From NCBI RefSeq assembly GCF_030373245.1, contig NZ_JAUCZF010000006.1:62001-126000 (forward strand): a stretch of DNA of 64,000 nucleotides, given 5' to 3'. The notes below the pieces were generated by a model that searched no databases, was not told the origin of the DNA, and saw only the letters and a list, made by a program, of their open reading frames with translations. This document shows, in pieces, positions 25,875 to 34,358 of this stretch (its first letter is position 1; the number at the start of each line of letters is the position of its first letter). The stretch comes from Hydrogenophaga sp. GTDB taxonomy: Bacteria; Pseudomonadota; Gammaproteobacteria; Burkholderiales; Burkholderiaceae_C. The position numbers and the translations under genes are program-made.

Positions 25875-27463
25875 ACCTCTGGACCTCGCTGGGCTTGCTG
25901 GCCGGTGGTCTGGGCCTGTTCCTGATCGGCATGGGCATGATGACCGACGGGCTCAAACTGGTGGCAGGTCCAGCCCTGCACAACATCCTGACCAAGGCCA
26001 CCCGCACGCGATGGCACGCACTGGGTACGGGTGTCCTGGTCACGGCCATGGTGCAGTCGTCCACCGCGGTCGGCATCGCCGCCATCGGTTTCGTCAACGC
26101 CGGGCTGCTGGGGCTGGCACCGGCGGTGTGGGTGGTGTTCGGGGCGAATGTCGGCACCTCGATGACCGGCTGGATCGTGGCCCTGGTGGGCCTGAAGTTC
26201 AAGGTGGAGGTGCTGGCGCTGCCGCTGGTGGGACTAGGCGCGGTGATGCGCCTGACCGGCGAACACCAGCGGCGTGGCGCCATGGGCACCGCCCTGGCGG
26301 GCTTTGGTCTTCTGTTCATGGGCATCGGCCTGCTCCAGCAGGCCTTTGTGGGCCTGGCCGCCGAGATCAGCCTGCCGCAGGGCACGGACGCGCTGTCGGT
26401 GCTGGCCCAGCTGGGCATTGGTCTGCTGATGACGGTGCTGATGCAGTCGTCCAGCGCGGCCCTGACCATCACCCTCACGGCGGCCCAGAGCGGACTGATC
26501 GGGCCTCAAGGCGCCGCTGCGGTGGTGATCGGCGCCAACATCGGCAGCGCCGTGACCACCGCCCTGGCCGGCATCGGCGCCACACCCAACGCCCGCCGCA
26601 CCGCCGCTGCGCACGTGGTGTTCAACCTGCTCACAGGCGCGGTGGCGCTGCTGCTGCTGCCCTGGCTCATCGGCGCCCTGACCAGCGCGGGCGAGGCGCT
26701 GAGCCTGCCGCCCGATCCGGCCACTAAACTGGCGCTGTTCCACACCACCTTCAACATCCTGGGCGTGCTGCTCATGTGGCCACTGGCCGACCGTCTCACG
26801 CGCTGGCTGCAGCAGCGCTTCCGGGCGCGCGAGGAAGACGAGGCCAGGCCCCGCTTCCTGGACGACAACGTGCTGGCCGTGCCCACGCTGGCGCTGGACG
26901 CACTGACTCAGGAAGTCACGCGCTTCGGCCAGCTGTGTGTGCGCCAGGTGGGTGCGGTGCTGGAGGGCAGCTCGCCCGCCGACCTGGGCAAGGCTCAGAT
27001 CGTCATCAAGCAGCTGGACGCGGCGGTGGAAACCTTCGTCGAGCGCATCGGCCGCTCGGCGCTGTCGGGCCTGGCTGCCGAACGCCTGGCCGAGCTGTTG
27101 CGTGTGCAGCGGTACTACGCCACCTGCGCCGAACTGGCACTGGCAGCGGCGCCGCTGCCACCCTATGCCATCACCGACCCTCAGCCGCTGCAAGCCCACC
27201 AGCGCCTGGTGTCTGCTGCGCGGCAGTTGCTGGCCGCACACGAGCAGCCGCCAACGCCCGGAGCGCCGCCAGTGGCGCTGGATCCGGCAGCGATGGAAGA
27301 GGCCTACCAGCAGCTCAAGGCTGCGGTGCTGGCCGCTGCCGCGGCGGGACACCTGCCCATGGTGGAGATGGAGGCCGCGCTCGAACGGTACAGCGCGCTG
27401 CGCCGGGCTTTGCAGCAGGCGGTCAAGGCGCGCACTCGGTTGCAAGGGCTGCAGGCAGACTGA
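25871..27463 (+). CDS. Na/Pi cotransporter family protein (NptA/YjbB-like) with PhoU-like tail
   Basis: 530 residues. Two inverted membrane halves each carry a QSS motif: MVQSSTAVGIAAIGF near 58 and LMQSSSAALTITLTA near 190, with GANVGTSMTGW and GANIGSAVTTAL following. From about residue 320 a soluble, helical region (RARE.. to the end) matches the PhoU-like domain of this family. Sodium-coupled phosphate movement, often export or regulation. Ends the operon; no terminator hairpin is evident. Confidence 0.92.
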   Translation: MNLWTSLGLLAGGLGLFLIGMGMMTDGLKLVAGPALHNILTKATRTRWHALGTGVLVTAMVQSSTAVGIAAIGFVNAGLLGLAPAVWVVFGANVGTSMTGWIVALVGLKFKVEVLALPLVGLGAVMRLTGEHQRRGAMGTALAGFGLLFMGIGLLQQAFVGLAAEISLPQGTDALSVLAQLGIGLLMTVLMQSSSAALTITLTAAQSGLIGPQGAAAVVIGANIGSAVTTALAGIGATPNARRTAAAHVVFNLLTGAVALLLLPWLIGALTSAGEALSLPPDPATKLALFHTTFNILGVLLMWPLADRLTRWLQQRFRAREEDEARPRFLDDNVLAVPTLALDALTQEVTRFGQLCVRQVGAVLEGSSPADLGKAQIVIKQLDAAVETFVERIGRSALSGLAAERLAELLRVQRYYATCAELALAAAPLPPYAITDPQPLQAHQRLVSAARQLLAAHEQPPTPGAPPVALDPAAMEEAYQQLKAAVLAAAAAGHLPMVEMEAALERYSALRRALQQAVKARTRLQGLQAD

Positions 27464-27909
27464 AGCGGGACCGTGCAACGGCCTGGATATCCGCCTTTGT
27501 TGGCTGGTCCAACTGCCGCATCCCGGGTGATCGCAGGAGTTCCCTGGTCGAGAAGACAACCTGCCCCTATCCGTTTCCCTTGGCAGGCCATCCAGCGCAG
27601 CGAAAGTCAGCTCACTCGCGCCACCTCGCATTTAGGCTGGCGGCCAGGAGCAACAGTTCGCTCGACCGCGGGCAATATCGGGTGAAGGCTGGTCAGAGTC
27701 ACTCGCGGCCGTAGCCTGAACGACAGCAGCCTTCATCACCGGTGATTGGAACGGCTGCGCTCCACATGACTGCTGGACCTCCGAGACCGGGTGCCCGACG
27801 GTCTGCGCGATGAGATTGCCATGCCACAAGCCGGGCGCGGACAATTTGGCTACGAGACGTTAGTGATGCGACGGCCTTGTGCCTGTCTGGCGCCATAGAG
27901 GATCGAAAC
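27464..27909. other. Gene-poor gap with a partial imperfect-palindrome repeat
   Basis: 446 bp without a convincing gene. At 27595-27650 the stretch AAAGTCAGCTCACTCGCG, then CCTCGCATTTAGGCTGGCGG matches the right half of the repeat seen whole at 52436-52558, 53434-53556 and 60362-60480. Confidence 0.5.
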
Positions 27910-28446
27910 ATGGACTTTTCTTCGAATTTGAGGCCGCACTCCGAGACCATCGCAGCGATGTTCAAGGCGACCTTCACGGCATCGGAAGGGGCTGAGGAAG
28001 GGACCCTGATCGGGGATCTCGCCCGCCGCTTGATGGCCGAGACGCCGCCCGACGCGTTGCGCGTCTTCACCGCGTGGGACGGCGGCGCGCTGGTCGGCGC
28101 GATCCTGTTCACACGCCTTGTCTTCGACGACCCCCGCACGGCCTTCATGCTTGCGCCTGTGGCCGTGGCAACGGATCGCCAGGGCGAGGGCATTGGGCAG
28201 GCGCTGATCACCCACGGCCTGGACCTGCTGCGCAGCGAGGGCGTCGACATAGCGGTGACCTATGGCGACCCTGCCTTCTACAGACGCGTCGGCTTCGTGC
28301 CTGTGGCCGAGGGCACCATCCCCGCACCTCACAGCTTGCAGCATCCCGAGGGCTGGCTGGGCCAGTCGCTACAGGAGGCCCCCCTGACGCCGCTCAAAGC
28401 CCCCGCGTCCTGCGTCGCCGGCTTCGACGATCCAAGGCTCTGGTGA
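27910..28446 (+). CDS. GNAT family N-acetyltransferase (YhbS-like)
   Basis: 178 residues. The acetyl-CoA pyrophosphate loop region is VATDRQGEGIGQALITHGLD, preceded by the beta strand FMLAPVAV and followed by VTYGDPAFYRRVGFVPVAE. This layout (LAPVAV, then YGDPxFYxRxGF) is characteristic of YhbS-type GNATs. ATG 27910 chosen; 11 upstream codons are also open. The substrate is unknown. Isolated from neighbours and placed in a region of remnants and repeats, suggesting acquisition. Confidence 0.87.
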   Translation: MDFSSNLRPHSETIAAMFKATFTASEGAEEGTLIGDLARRLMAETPPDALRVFTAWDGGALVGAILFTRLVFDDPRTAFMLAPVAVATDRQGEGIGQALITHGLDLLRSEGVDIAVTYGDPAFYRRVGFVPVAEGTIPAPHSLQHPEGWLGQSLQEAPLTPLKAPASCVAGFDDPRLW

Positions 28447-28480
28447 TGGTTCGCGTCTACAGAGATGAGAGGCCAATGCC

Positions 28481-28782
28481 GTGAGTGCCTTTGTACCCTC
28501 TGCGCTTGTCGCTGATCGTCTGGTCGTTCTTGGCCAACACATTCGGACAGTGCGAACATGCAAAAACATTTCGCTCGCTGACTTGGAGACTAGGACGGGG
28601 TTAGCCGCAGTGCACTCAAGGCCATCGAGCTCGGTCGCTCGAGTACCCCAGTAGGAGCTTATTTCACGGTTCTTTGGGCGCTGGGCTTAGGGCAGACCCT
28701 GGACGAGACTTTGAGCCGATACGCTCAACCCTCAGACCGCATCGGATTTGATCGGCCGAGCGCGGAAGATGCGCAGGAGTGA
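28481..28782 (+). pseudogene. XRE/HipB-like HTH regulator, broken by a -1 frameshift
   Basis: From GTG 28481 one frame reads VVLGQHIRTVRTCKNISLAD and LETRTG, the start of an XRE helix-turn-helix. At the G run 28597-28600 the frame shifts: the continuation SRSALKAIELGRSSTPVGAY and FTVLWALGLGQTLDETLSRY is found one base out of phase and runs to TGA 28780-28782. One extra G would restore a protein of about 100 residues. This family is normally the antitoxin/regulator next to a HipA-type kinase; no such partner follows. Either a real lesion or a base-calling error in a G run. Confidence 0.75.
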
Positions 28783-29022
28783 TTGGGGTACGAGGGCCGT
28801 TGCGATCTCCACGGGTGGCTGATTTCGATGCAGGTCACGAGGGCGCGCTGACCGCTGAAGGCTGATCAGCGATCATTCAATGTGGATGGCCTGAACGGCT
28901 GCATTTGCCTCACTCCAGCCCCTGGCAGATTGCGATGGGGCGCCAATACCACCGCCAGGAGATCTGTCAGAGGACACGCTAGGGCATGAGCCAGCCGACG
29001 TTGTAGCGCTGGGCTACGCCTG

Positions 29023-29221
29023 ATGGGCGTGGCGCGGCGCCTGCAGGCGCAGCAGCTCACGCTCTCGCGACATATAGCCGAGCTCGAGCTGCAGCTTGGC
29101 GTGCCCTTGTTCAAGCGCACCGGCCGTGCCGTTACACCCACCTTTACCGGGCTGGCCATTGCCGAGGCCGCACGCCAGGTGGAAGGAGGTGCCAGTGAAC
29201 TGACGCGCATTCTGGCGAAGA
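29023..29221 (+). pseudogene. LysR-type regulator remnant (DNA-binding domain piece)
   Basis: VARRLQAQQLTLSRHIAELE and LQLGVPLFKRTGRAVTPTFT are the second half of a LysR winged helix-turn-helix; AIAEAARQVEGGASELTRIL is the following linker helix. The first about 18 residues of the HTH and the entire effector domain are missing, and the frame ends after unrelated sequence. A stop lies just upstream in frame. Confidence 0.65.
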
Positions 29222-29435
29222 GCCGCGGCGCCACCACCAACACAGCAAGCCAACGACCTGGCTGGGCTTGCAGTATTAGGTTTGGCGGGTGAGGTGGCCC
29301 TGAGCTCACCACGTACGGGCTGCAGGCCAAGACCTCGCCAACGGCCCGCGATGGTTAGCAACACCAGTTTCACGGCAGTTTTGAGGTTCAACCCAGGGCG
29401 GGGTGGGACGCCAAGCTCGACATTTGCTTGGTCGA

Positions 29436-30083
29436 TCAGGCCTGCGACAGCGTCGCAAAAAAATGCAGTCCGCTGCCTGCCATGACAAACAGATGCCACA
29501 CCAGATGCGCGAAGCGCAGCCGTGAGCTGAGAAGGAACAGCGCAGCGCCAAGCGTGTAGGCAACGCCGCCTGCCAGCAGCAGCGTGACGCCTGTTGTTGA
29601 GACCTGTCCGATCCACGGCAGTGCTGCCAGCAGCACCATCCATCCCAAGGCGACATACAAACCTGTCGACAGCAGCGGTCGCTCAACCCGCTTCGACAGG
29701 CTGTACACCACGCCCAGGACGGCCAGGGTCCAGACCAGGGCGAACATCAGCCAGGCCTGCAAGCCTTGCAACGCTGGCGCTGCAAACGGCGTGTAGCTGC
29801 CGGCGATGAAAAGGTAGATGGCTGCGTGATCGACTTTCTCGAAGAACAGCTTGCTGCGCCCCGGCGGCAGACCATGAAACAGAGCCGATGACAGGTACAG
29901 CAGCATCATCGTTGCTGCGAAGACGGCGACCGATAGGGTGTGCAGCGCGCCGCTGGCTTGCTGCAGGGAGCTGTGCACGAGGATCGGCAGTGCCGCGACG
30001 GCCAGCAGGAAGCCGATGCCGTGACTGACGCTGTTGGCGACTTCCTCGGCGGGGCTTTGTTGGCGGGCTTGTGGAACGTTCAC
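29436..30083 (-). CDS. Hemolysin III family membrane protein (PAQR-like)
   Basis: 215 residues from GTG 30083, seven membrane segments. EEVANSVSHGIGFLLAVAAL, SSALFHGLPPG with the metal-ligand Ser/His region, FEKVDHAAIYLFIAGSYTPF and the C-terminal AHLVWHLFVMAGSGLHFFA are the hemolysin III/PAQR zinc-site motifs. The GTG overlaps the TGA of the hydrolase upstream by 4 nt; a longer in-frame ATG at 30158 would lie inside that gene. Family members include ceramidase-like proteins and unverified haemolysins. Confidence 0.92.
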   Translation of the reverse strand: MNVPQARQQSPAEEVANSVSHGIGFLLAVAALPILVHSSLQQASGALHTLSVAVFAATMMLLYLSSALFHGLPPGRSKLFFEKVDHAAIYLFIAGSYTPFAAPALQGLQAWLMFALVWTLAVLGVVYSLSKRVERPLLSTGLYVALGWMVLLAALPWIGQVSTTGVTLLLAGGVAYTLGAALFLLSSRLRFAHLVWHLFVMAGSGLHFFATLSQA

Positions 30084-30865
30084 GGGGCTGGAGGTCGGGC
30101 TTGCGTGTCGGCTGCCAGAATGCGCGCGCTCCAGTCGGCAAGGTGGGAAGCGAGCCAAGGTCCGGCGTCCAGCGGCAGATCGTGACCTGCCAACGGATGG
30201 TTAATCTGCGCGGCGCTCCAGCGCCTGGCCAGTTCACGTGAGCAGATGGCATCGACCAGCGCATCGCGCGTGCTGAAGGCCACCAGCAAGGGCACCGAGG
30301 GCCAGGGCCCCGGGTGGCGGTAGCGCGCCGCCGCCAGCAACTGGCGCATGGCATTCGCTGCGGTCACCGGCCGCAGCTGGCGGATAGCAGTCCACGAGTC
30401 GATGACAGCCGCATGCTGCTCGGGGAAATTGCTAGTCAGGTGCAGCACAGTCTGCTCGGCAGACCGTGCGTCCCCAGGGACCAGCAGCCGGAGCAAGGTC
30501 GGTAGCCGGGATGGCCGCAGTCGGTGGCGCGCCGGACTGAACGGTCGCATACTGGTGTTGACCAGAACACAGGCTGACAGCTCGCCAGGCCAGGCCGATG
30601 CCCAGGCAGCAGCGACCATGCCGCCAAGCGAAAGCCCGAGCAGTGCATATGGCGGCATCAGCGCTTTTTCATGTAACTGACGGCGACAAGATTCGACCAT
30701 CGCCTCGACTCGCGGGGGACAGGTCTCGCGCCACAAGCTGCCCGCACCCGGCAGGTCGATGGCGACGATGTGGGAGCCGGGCATGGCCTGCGCCAGCAGC
30801 GCGGGGAATTCACCCCAGTGCGCTGCTTCGCGCGTCAGACCGCGCAGCAGAACCCAGGTGGTCAT
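30080..30865 (-). CDS. Alpha/beta hydrolase
   Basis: 261 residues. The nucleophile elbow is LLGLSLGGMVAAAWA near 92-106 (Ser in GLSLGG); the oxyanion region is LLRGLTREAAHWGEFP; an acid in FSTRDALVD and the His in PLAGHDLPLD complete a plausible triad. Middle gene of a three-gene operon with 4-nt overlaps on both sides (M14-like peptidase before, hemolysin III after). Substrate unknown, perhaps an ester or lipid. Confidence 0.87.
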   Translation of the reverse strand: MTTWVLLRGLTREAAHWGEFPALLAQAMPGSHIVAIDLPGAGSLWRETCPPRVEAMVESCRRQLHEKALMPPYALLGLSLGGMVAAAWASAWPGELSACVLVNTSMRPFSPARHRLRPSRLPTLLRLLVPGDARSAEQTVLHLTSNFPEQHAAVIDSWTAIRQLRPVTAANAMRQLLAAARYRHPGPWPSVPLLVAFSTRDALVDAICSRELARRWSAAQINHPLAGHDLPLDAGPWLASHLADWSARILAADTQARPPAP

Positions 30866-31908
30866 TGGCTTGCCTGCGGTGAGTACCAGTGGGCAAGGGC
30901 GCAGGCGCGCTGCTCATCTCGGGAGTCACCGCCGGGCAGCCAGCGGCGGTAGCTGTACGCTGCGCGCATCGCGAAGTCCAGCAGAGCGACGTGGCGGCGC
31001 AGCACACGTTGCTGGCGGTGACCGATCAACGGGTTGAAGATGCCGAGCCGCGAGAAGAGCTGGCGCGGGTTCTTCTTGACCCACAGCCAGGATCCCATCT
31101 CCAGCGTCAGCGGCAGGAAGGTGCGCTGCGGCTGCGCTGCCGCGCGAAGGTAGAGGTGATCCCAAAGGTCGCCATGGGCGAGGTATTGTCGACTCTGTGG
31201 TTCGAACAGGTAGCGGTGATGCAGAAGGCTGTCGTCCAGCAAGCGGCTCAGCGCATGCATTTCGGGCAGGTGTTCGATTGGGCTAATCGTGTGTGCGTGT
31301 GGGAACCACAAGCGATCGGCAAGGCCGAAGCCCGAATGGCAGTCAATACTCACTGAGAAATCGCGCACCAGCAACTCGGCGGCGACGAAGTCACACAGCG
31401 CCTGAGCTTCTGGCTGCATGGGATGTCCGACCCCACCCCGGTACCAGGGTAGGCCCGCGCTCAGCCGCTGCCCGCCGAGCAGGAATGCGGCACCTTCAGT
31501 GCACTCAACAGGCGCGTTGCGCATCAGATCGACACCCTGAGGATTGGCACGCGTGCCGCGCCAAAGCCCGCCGGGGTTGACGAGCGGAACCAGCACGACA
31601 CGAAGGCCTTCGAGGATCTGGTGCAAGCTGGTGTCCCAGCGCAGACGGCGCACCAAGCTGCGCAGGCAGGCCAGCACGACCTCGGCGCCAATGCGCTCAA
31701 GACCGTGAACGCCCCCGAAGAAGCCGACAGCAGGCAGCGCTGGGTCAGGATTTCCAAGCGAGATCGCATGGACGTCGAAGCTGCGCTCACCGGTGGTCAC
31801 CTGGCAAAGCGTGCGGCAGCACAGGTACTTGCCACCTTCGTCGACGAGTTGCAGCAGTTCGTCGAGCTCGGGCAGGCGAGCCGACTCAGGACCTGGGTCA
31901 TCGTTCAT
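30862..31908 (-). CDS. M14/DUF2817-like zinc carboxypeptidase
   Basis: 348 residues. FFGGVHGLERIG holds HxxE of the M14 zinc site; LVNPGGLWRGTRANPQGVDL contains the NPGG and substrate Arg/Asn region; SIDCHSGFG gives the third zinc His; LTLEMGSW carries the probable catalytic Glu. No signal peptide. First gene of the overlapping trio with the hydrolase and hemolysin III. It could cleave amide bonds of a peptide or amidated lipid; the target is not known. Confidence 0.83.
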   Translation of the reverse strand: MNDDPGPESARLPELDELLQLVDEGGKYLCCRTLCQVTTGERSFDVHAISLGNPDPALPAVGFFGGVHGLERIGAEVVLACLRSLVRRLRWDTSLHQILEGLRVVLVPLVNPGGLWRGTRANPQGVDLMRNAPVECTEGAAFLLGGQRLSAGLPWYRGGVGHPMQPEAQALCDFVAAELLVRDFSVSIDCHSGFGLADRLWFPHAHTISPIEHLPEMHALSRLLDDSLLHHRYLFEPQSRQYLAHGDLWDHLYLRAAAQPQRTFLPLTLEMGSWLWVKKNPRQLFSRLGIFNPLIGHRQQRVLRRHVALLDFAMRAAYSYRRWLPGGDSRDEQRACALAHWYSPQASQ

Positions 31909-31999
31909 GGCTTGCGGCGTATCCGCGATCTGCCATCAACACGTCATATCTCAATCGCAAACTTCCGGCAGTCGACCACGGTCACCATTGGGAGCAATC

Positions 32000-32143
32000 A
32001 TGACGTCCAAGCCAATCACCTTGACTGCCTTGATCTTCATCATCGCTGCAGCAGCGTATGGCGTGATCGAATGGCTGGCACTGTCACGGTCACGAGCGCA
32101 CGATCGTCTGGCGGGTTGGCGGCGCACGATCACCCGCCCATGA
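32000..32143 (+). CDS. Small single-helix membrane protein (47 residues)
   Basis: MTSKPITLTALIFIIAAAAY then GVIEWLALSRSRAHDRLAGW and a basic tail: one membrane helix with positive C-terminal residues. A GGAG sits 5-6 bases before the ATG. The last 14 nt overlap the 3' end of the acyltransferase gene on the other strand. No family recognised; small size makes it uncertain, but start signal and composition look genuine. Confidence 0.5.
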   Translation: MTSKPITLTALIFIIAAAAYGVIEWLALSRSRAHDRLAGWRRTITRP

Positions 32144-32957
32144 AGCGCCTGCGATAGGCAGCAGGTAGATCCCTAAGGTCCATCATCATCGGCAGGTCAG
32201 CGACTCCGAAATCGGGGTCCCAGGCTGGCGCGCCGAGGACCTTCGCACCGCACTTGAGATAGCCCTTGATCAGCGGTGGCGGCTCAACATTGCGCTCGCC
32301 GTCTAGGTCATCGACCGGCAGGGCCAGCAGTGGCTGCACCGTGCGCTCAGCTGCGGCCAAGTGGTTCTGGCGCAACTGGTTCCACAGACTTGCAGCGAAG
32401 TGGCCGCCGTCAAGCATCGGCACACTGGCGCAGCCGATCATCAGATCGAGCCGACTGCGTTGCATGAACTCAGCCAGTGAAGCCCACAGCAGCAGGATCA
32501 CGCCACCCTGTCGCCAGGCAGGCGCGGTGCATGATCGACCGAGTTCGGCCATGCGTGGGCGTAGCGAATCAAGGCGCTGAAGATTGAACTCGGACTCGCT
32601 GTAGAGACCGCCAGTCAGCCGCGAAGCGGCCGGCGTCAGCACCCTGTAGGTGCCGACCACCTGGGAGGCAGTGTCCGCAGTTCTTATCGTGCGAACGATC
32701 AGATGTTCACATGCGGCGTCGAAGCGGTCAACATCGAGACCTGCTGGCGTCCCCTTCGGTGGCGACAGACGCGCGCCCATCTCCTGGGCAAAAACCTGGA
32801 AGCGCAGTCGCTGTGCCTGCTCCACCTCATCGGCATGCCGGGCCCAAACAACCTCGAGCGCAGCAGGCCGTGCCGTCGGCGGAGGGAGCCCCGCAGGTGT
32901 TGCGAAATGTCCGCTTCTTTCGGCAGTGGGCGTGGCGAAAAAATAGTTTCGATCCAT
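32130..32957 (-). CDS. GNAT-fold acyltransferase (OlsB/Acetyltransf_5-like)
   Basis: 275 residues. VEQAQRLRFQVFAQEMGARL, EHLIVRT, VVGTYRVLTP, ELGRSCTAPAWRQGGVILLL and KGYLKCGAKVLGAPAWDPDF follow the order of ornithine-lipid acyltransferase OlsB and related hemolysin-like proteins. In OlsB the enzyme moves a 3-hydroxyacyl group from ACP to ornithine; OlsA is not nearby. The N-terminal 25 residues are poorly conserved in composition, so the start is less sure. Confidence 0.87.
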   Translation of the reverse strand: MDRNYFFATPTAERSGHFATPAGLPPPTARPAALEVVWARHADEVEQAQRLRFQVFAQEMGARLSPPKGTPAGLDVDRFDAACEHLIVRTIRTADTASQVVGTYRVLTPAASRLTGGLYSESEFNLQRLDSLRPRMAELGRSCTAPAWRQGGVILLLWASLAEFMQRSRLDLMIGCASVPMLDGGHFAASLWNQLRQNHLAAAERTVQPLLALPVDDLDGERNVEPPPLIKGYLKCGAKVLGAPAWDPDFGVADLPMMMDLRDLPAAYRRRFMGG

Positions 32958-33231
32958 GCCCGGATGCTGTTCCAGTCAATTGACAGTGTCGTGACGGCAT
33001 CGCGGCAATGTTGTGACATCGCGTGCTGGTGCGCGGATGGCGACAGTGCCTTTTCAATCGGGTCTCCTGAACGCAGACCAGACCGCCAGCAACGTGAAAG
33101 TGACGAGGATGACGACCTATTCGAAGCATAACCATGTGCGTCGGCCGCAATCCACTCAGTTCAGATCGCTGTATGTTGACCCGATGTCTCGGAATAAATC
33201 GGCTCTAGAAAAGCGCATGCACATGAGGCGC

Positions 33232-34266
33232 TCAAAGGACTATCACCGAGACGCAGGCGAAGTAGATGAGAAGGCTTAAAACATCCTGCATGATCGTCGC
33301 CAGAGGCCCGCTTCCATAGGCTGGGTCGGACCCGAAGCGGGCGAGCAACCAGGGCAGCAGAAGACCGAGGACCGAAGCCAGCATGCTGGCCCCCGCCAAC
33401 GCCAGCGTCACGGCAGCGGCCAGGCGGAACTCGCCGAACACCAGCCAGACCATTGGAAACGCGAGCAGCGCGAGCACCAACCCAATCAGGGCACCGGTCC
33501 GCAACTCCCCGCCAAGAAGTCTCGCCAAACCGACATGGCTGAGCGACAGACCGCGCACCGCCACGGCCTCACTCTGCGTTCCGATGGCGTCAGCCAGATA
33601 GACCAGACCCGGCACGAAGAACGCCAGCGCCGGCTTGACCGTGAGGGCCGCTTCGAAACGTGCGACAACAAAAGTCGCCACCATGCTTCCGCCAAGGCCG
33701 ACGACGAGCCAGGGCAACCGGTGACGCACCCGGCGCAACGGCGGCTCTTCAATCGCCTCGCGCGCCTGGTCGGATTCGCGCGTGATGCCGGCTAGGCGGT
33801 GCAGGTCCTCAACGTGTTCGCGTCGCAGGATGTTCATCAGCTTGGCCGGGCCAACCACCCCGACAAGGCGACCGTCTTCGGCAACCACCGGCATTGCGAC
33901 TACGCCGTGATGCAAGGCGATCGACGCCATTTTTTCCTGGTCGGCTCCCGGCAGGACGCTGACACGATCGCGTCGCGCCACCTGACCGAGCGCGGTGGTC
34001 CCTGGCAGTGCAATCAGCTCGGCAGCCGTCAGCGTGCCAAGCAGGCGTTCGTCGCCGTCGATCACGCACACCAGGTCCCATGCAGTGCTTCGGTGGTGGC
34101 GAATGCGTGCGACGACCGCCTCGGCCGTTTCGCTGGGGCTGGCCAGCATGGCGTGAGGACTGAGGTGGTCGGAGGAGGTCTCGCGACGCGACTTGTGGCG
34201 GTGCGGCAATTGATTCCGATCAACAGCGCAGCCGTTCTTGGTTGCGGGTGCTCTGCGCTGCTGCAT
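33232..34266 (-). CDS. MgtE-like divalent cation transporter with CBS domains
   Basis: 344 residues. Two CBS-like motifs (about 60-160, with LVCVIDGDERLLGTLTAAEL and MPVVAEDGRLVGVVGPAKL) precede a five-helix MgtE channel domain that starts at RLPWLVVGLGGSMVATFV. FVPGLVYLADAIGTQSEAVA and the closing helices are typical. The N-terminal superhelical domain of long MgtE is missing, which is common in short variants. Start taken at 34266; an internal ATG at 34149 would cut into the first CBS strand. Divergent from the P-type ATPase operon. Confidence 0.86.
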   Translation of the reverse strand: MQQRRAPATKNGCAVDRNQLPHRHKSRRETSSDHLSPHAMLASPSETAEAVVARIRHHRSTAWDLVCVIDGDERLLGTLTAAELIALPGTTALGQVARRDRVSVLPGADQEKMASIALHHGVVAMPVVAEDGRLVGVVGPAKLMNILRREHVEDLHRLAGITRESDQAREAIEEPPLRRVRHRLPWLVVGLGGSMVATFVVARFEAALTVKPALAFFVPGLVYLADAIGTQSEAVAVRGLSLSHVGLARLLGGELRTGALIGLVLALLAFPMVWLVFGEFRLAAAVTLALAGASMLASVLGLLLPWLLARFGSDPAYGSGPLATIMQDVLSLLIYFACVSVIVL

Positions 34267-34358
34267 TATCGGATTTATCGGAAGGCGCGTCTTGGTCAGA
34301 AGGCACCGCCAGTGATGTCACGGTTTTGTCATGTTCTTCGACTAGCTTTGTCAAATCC

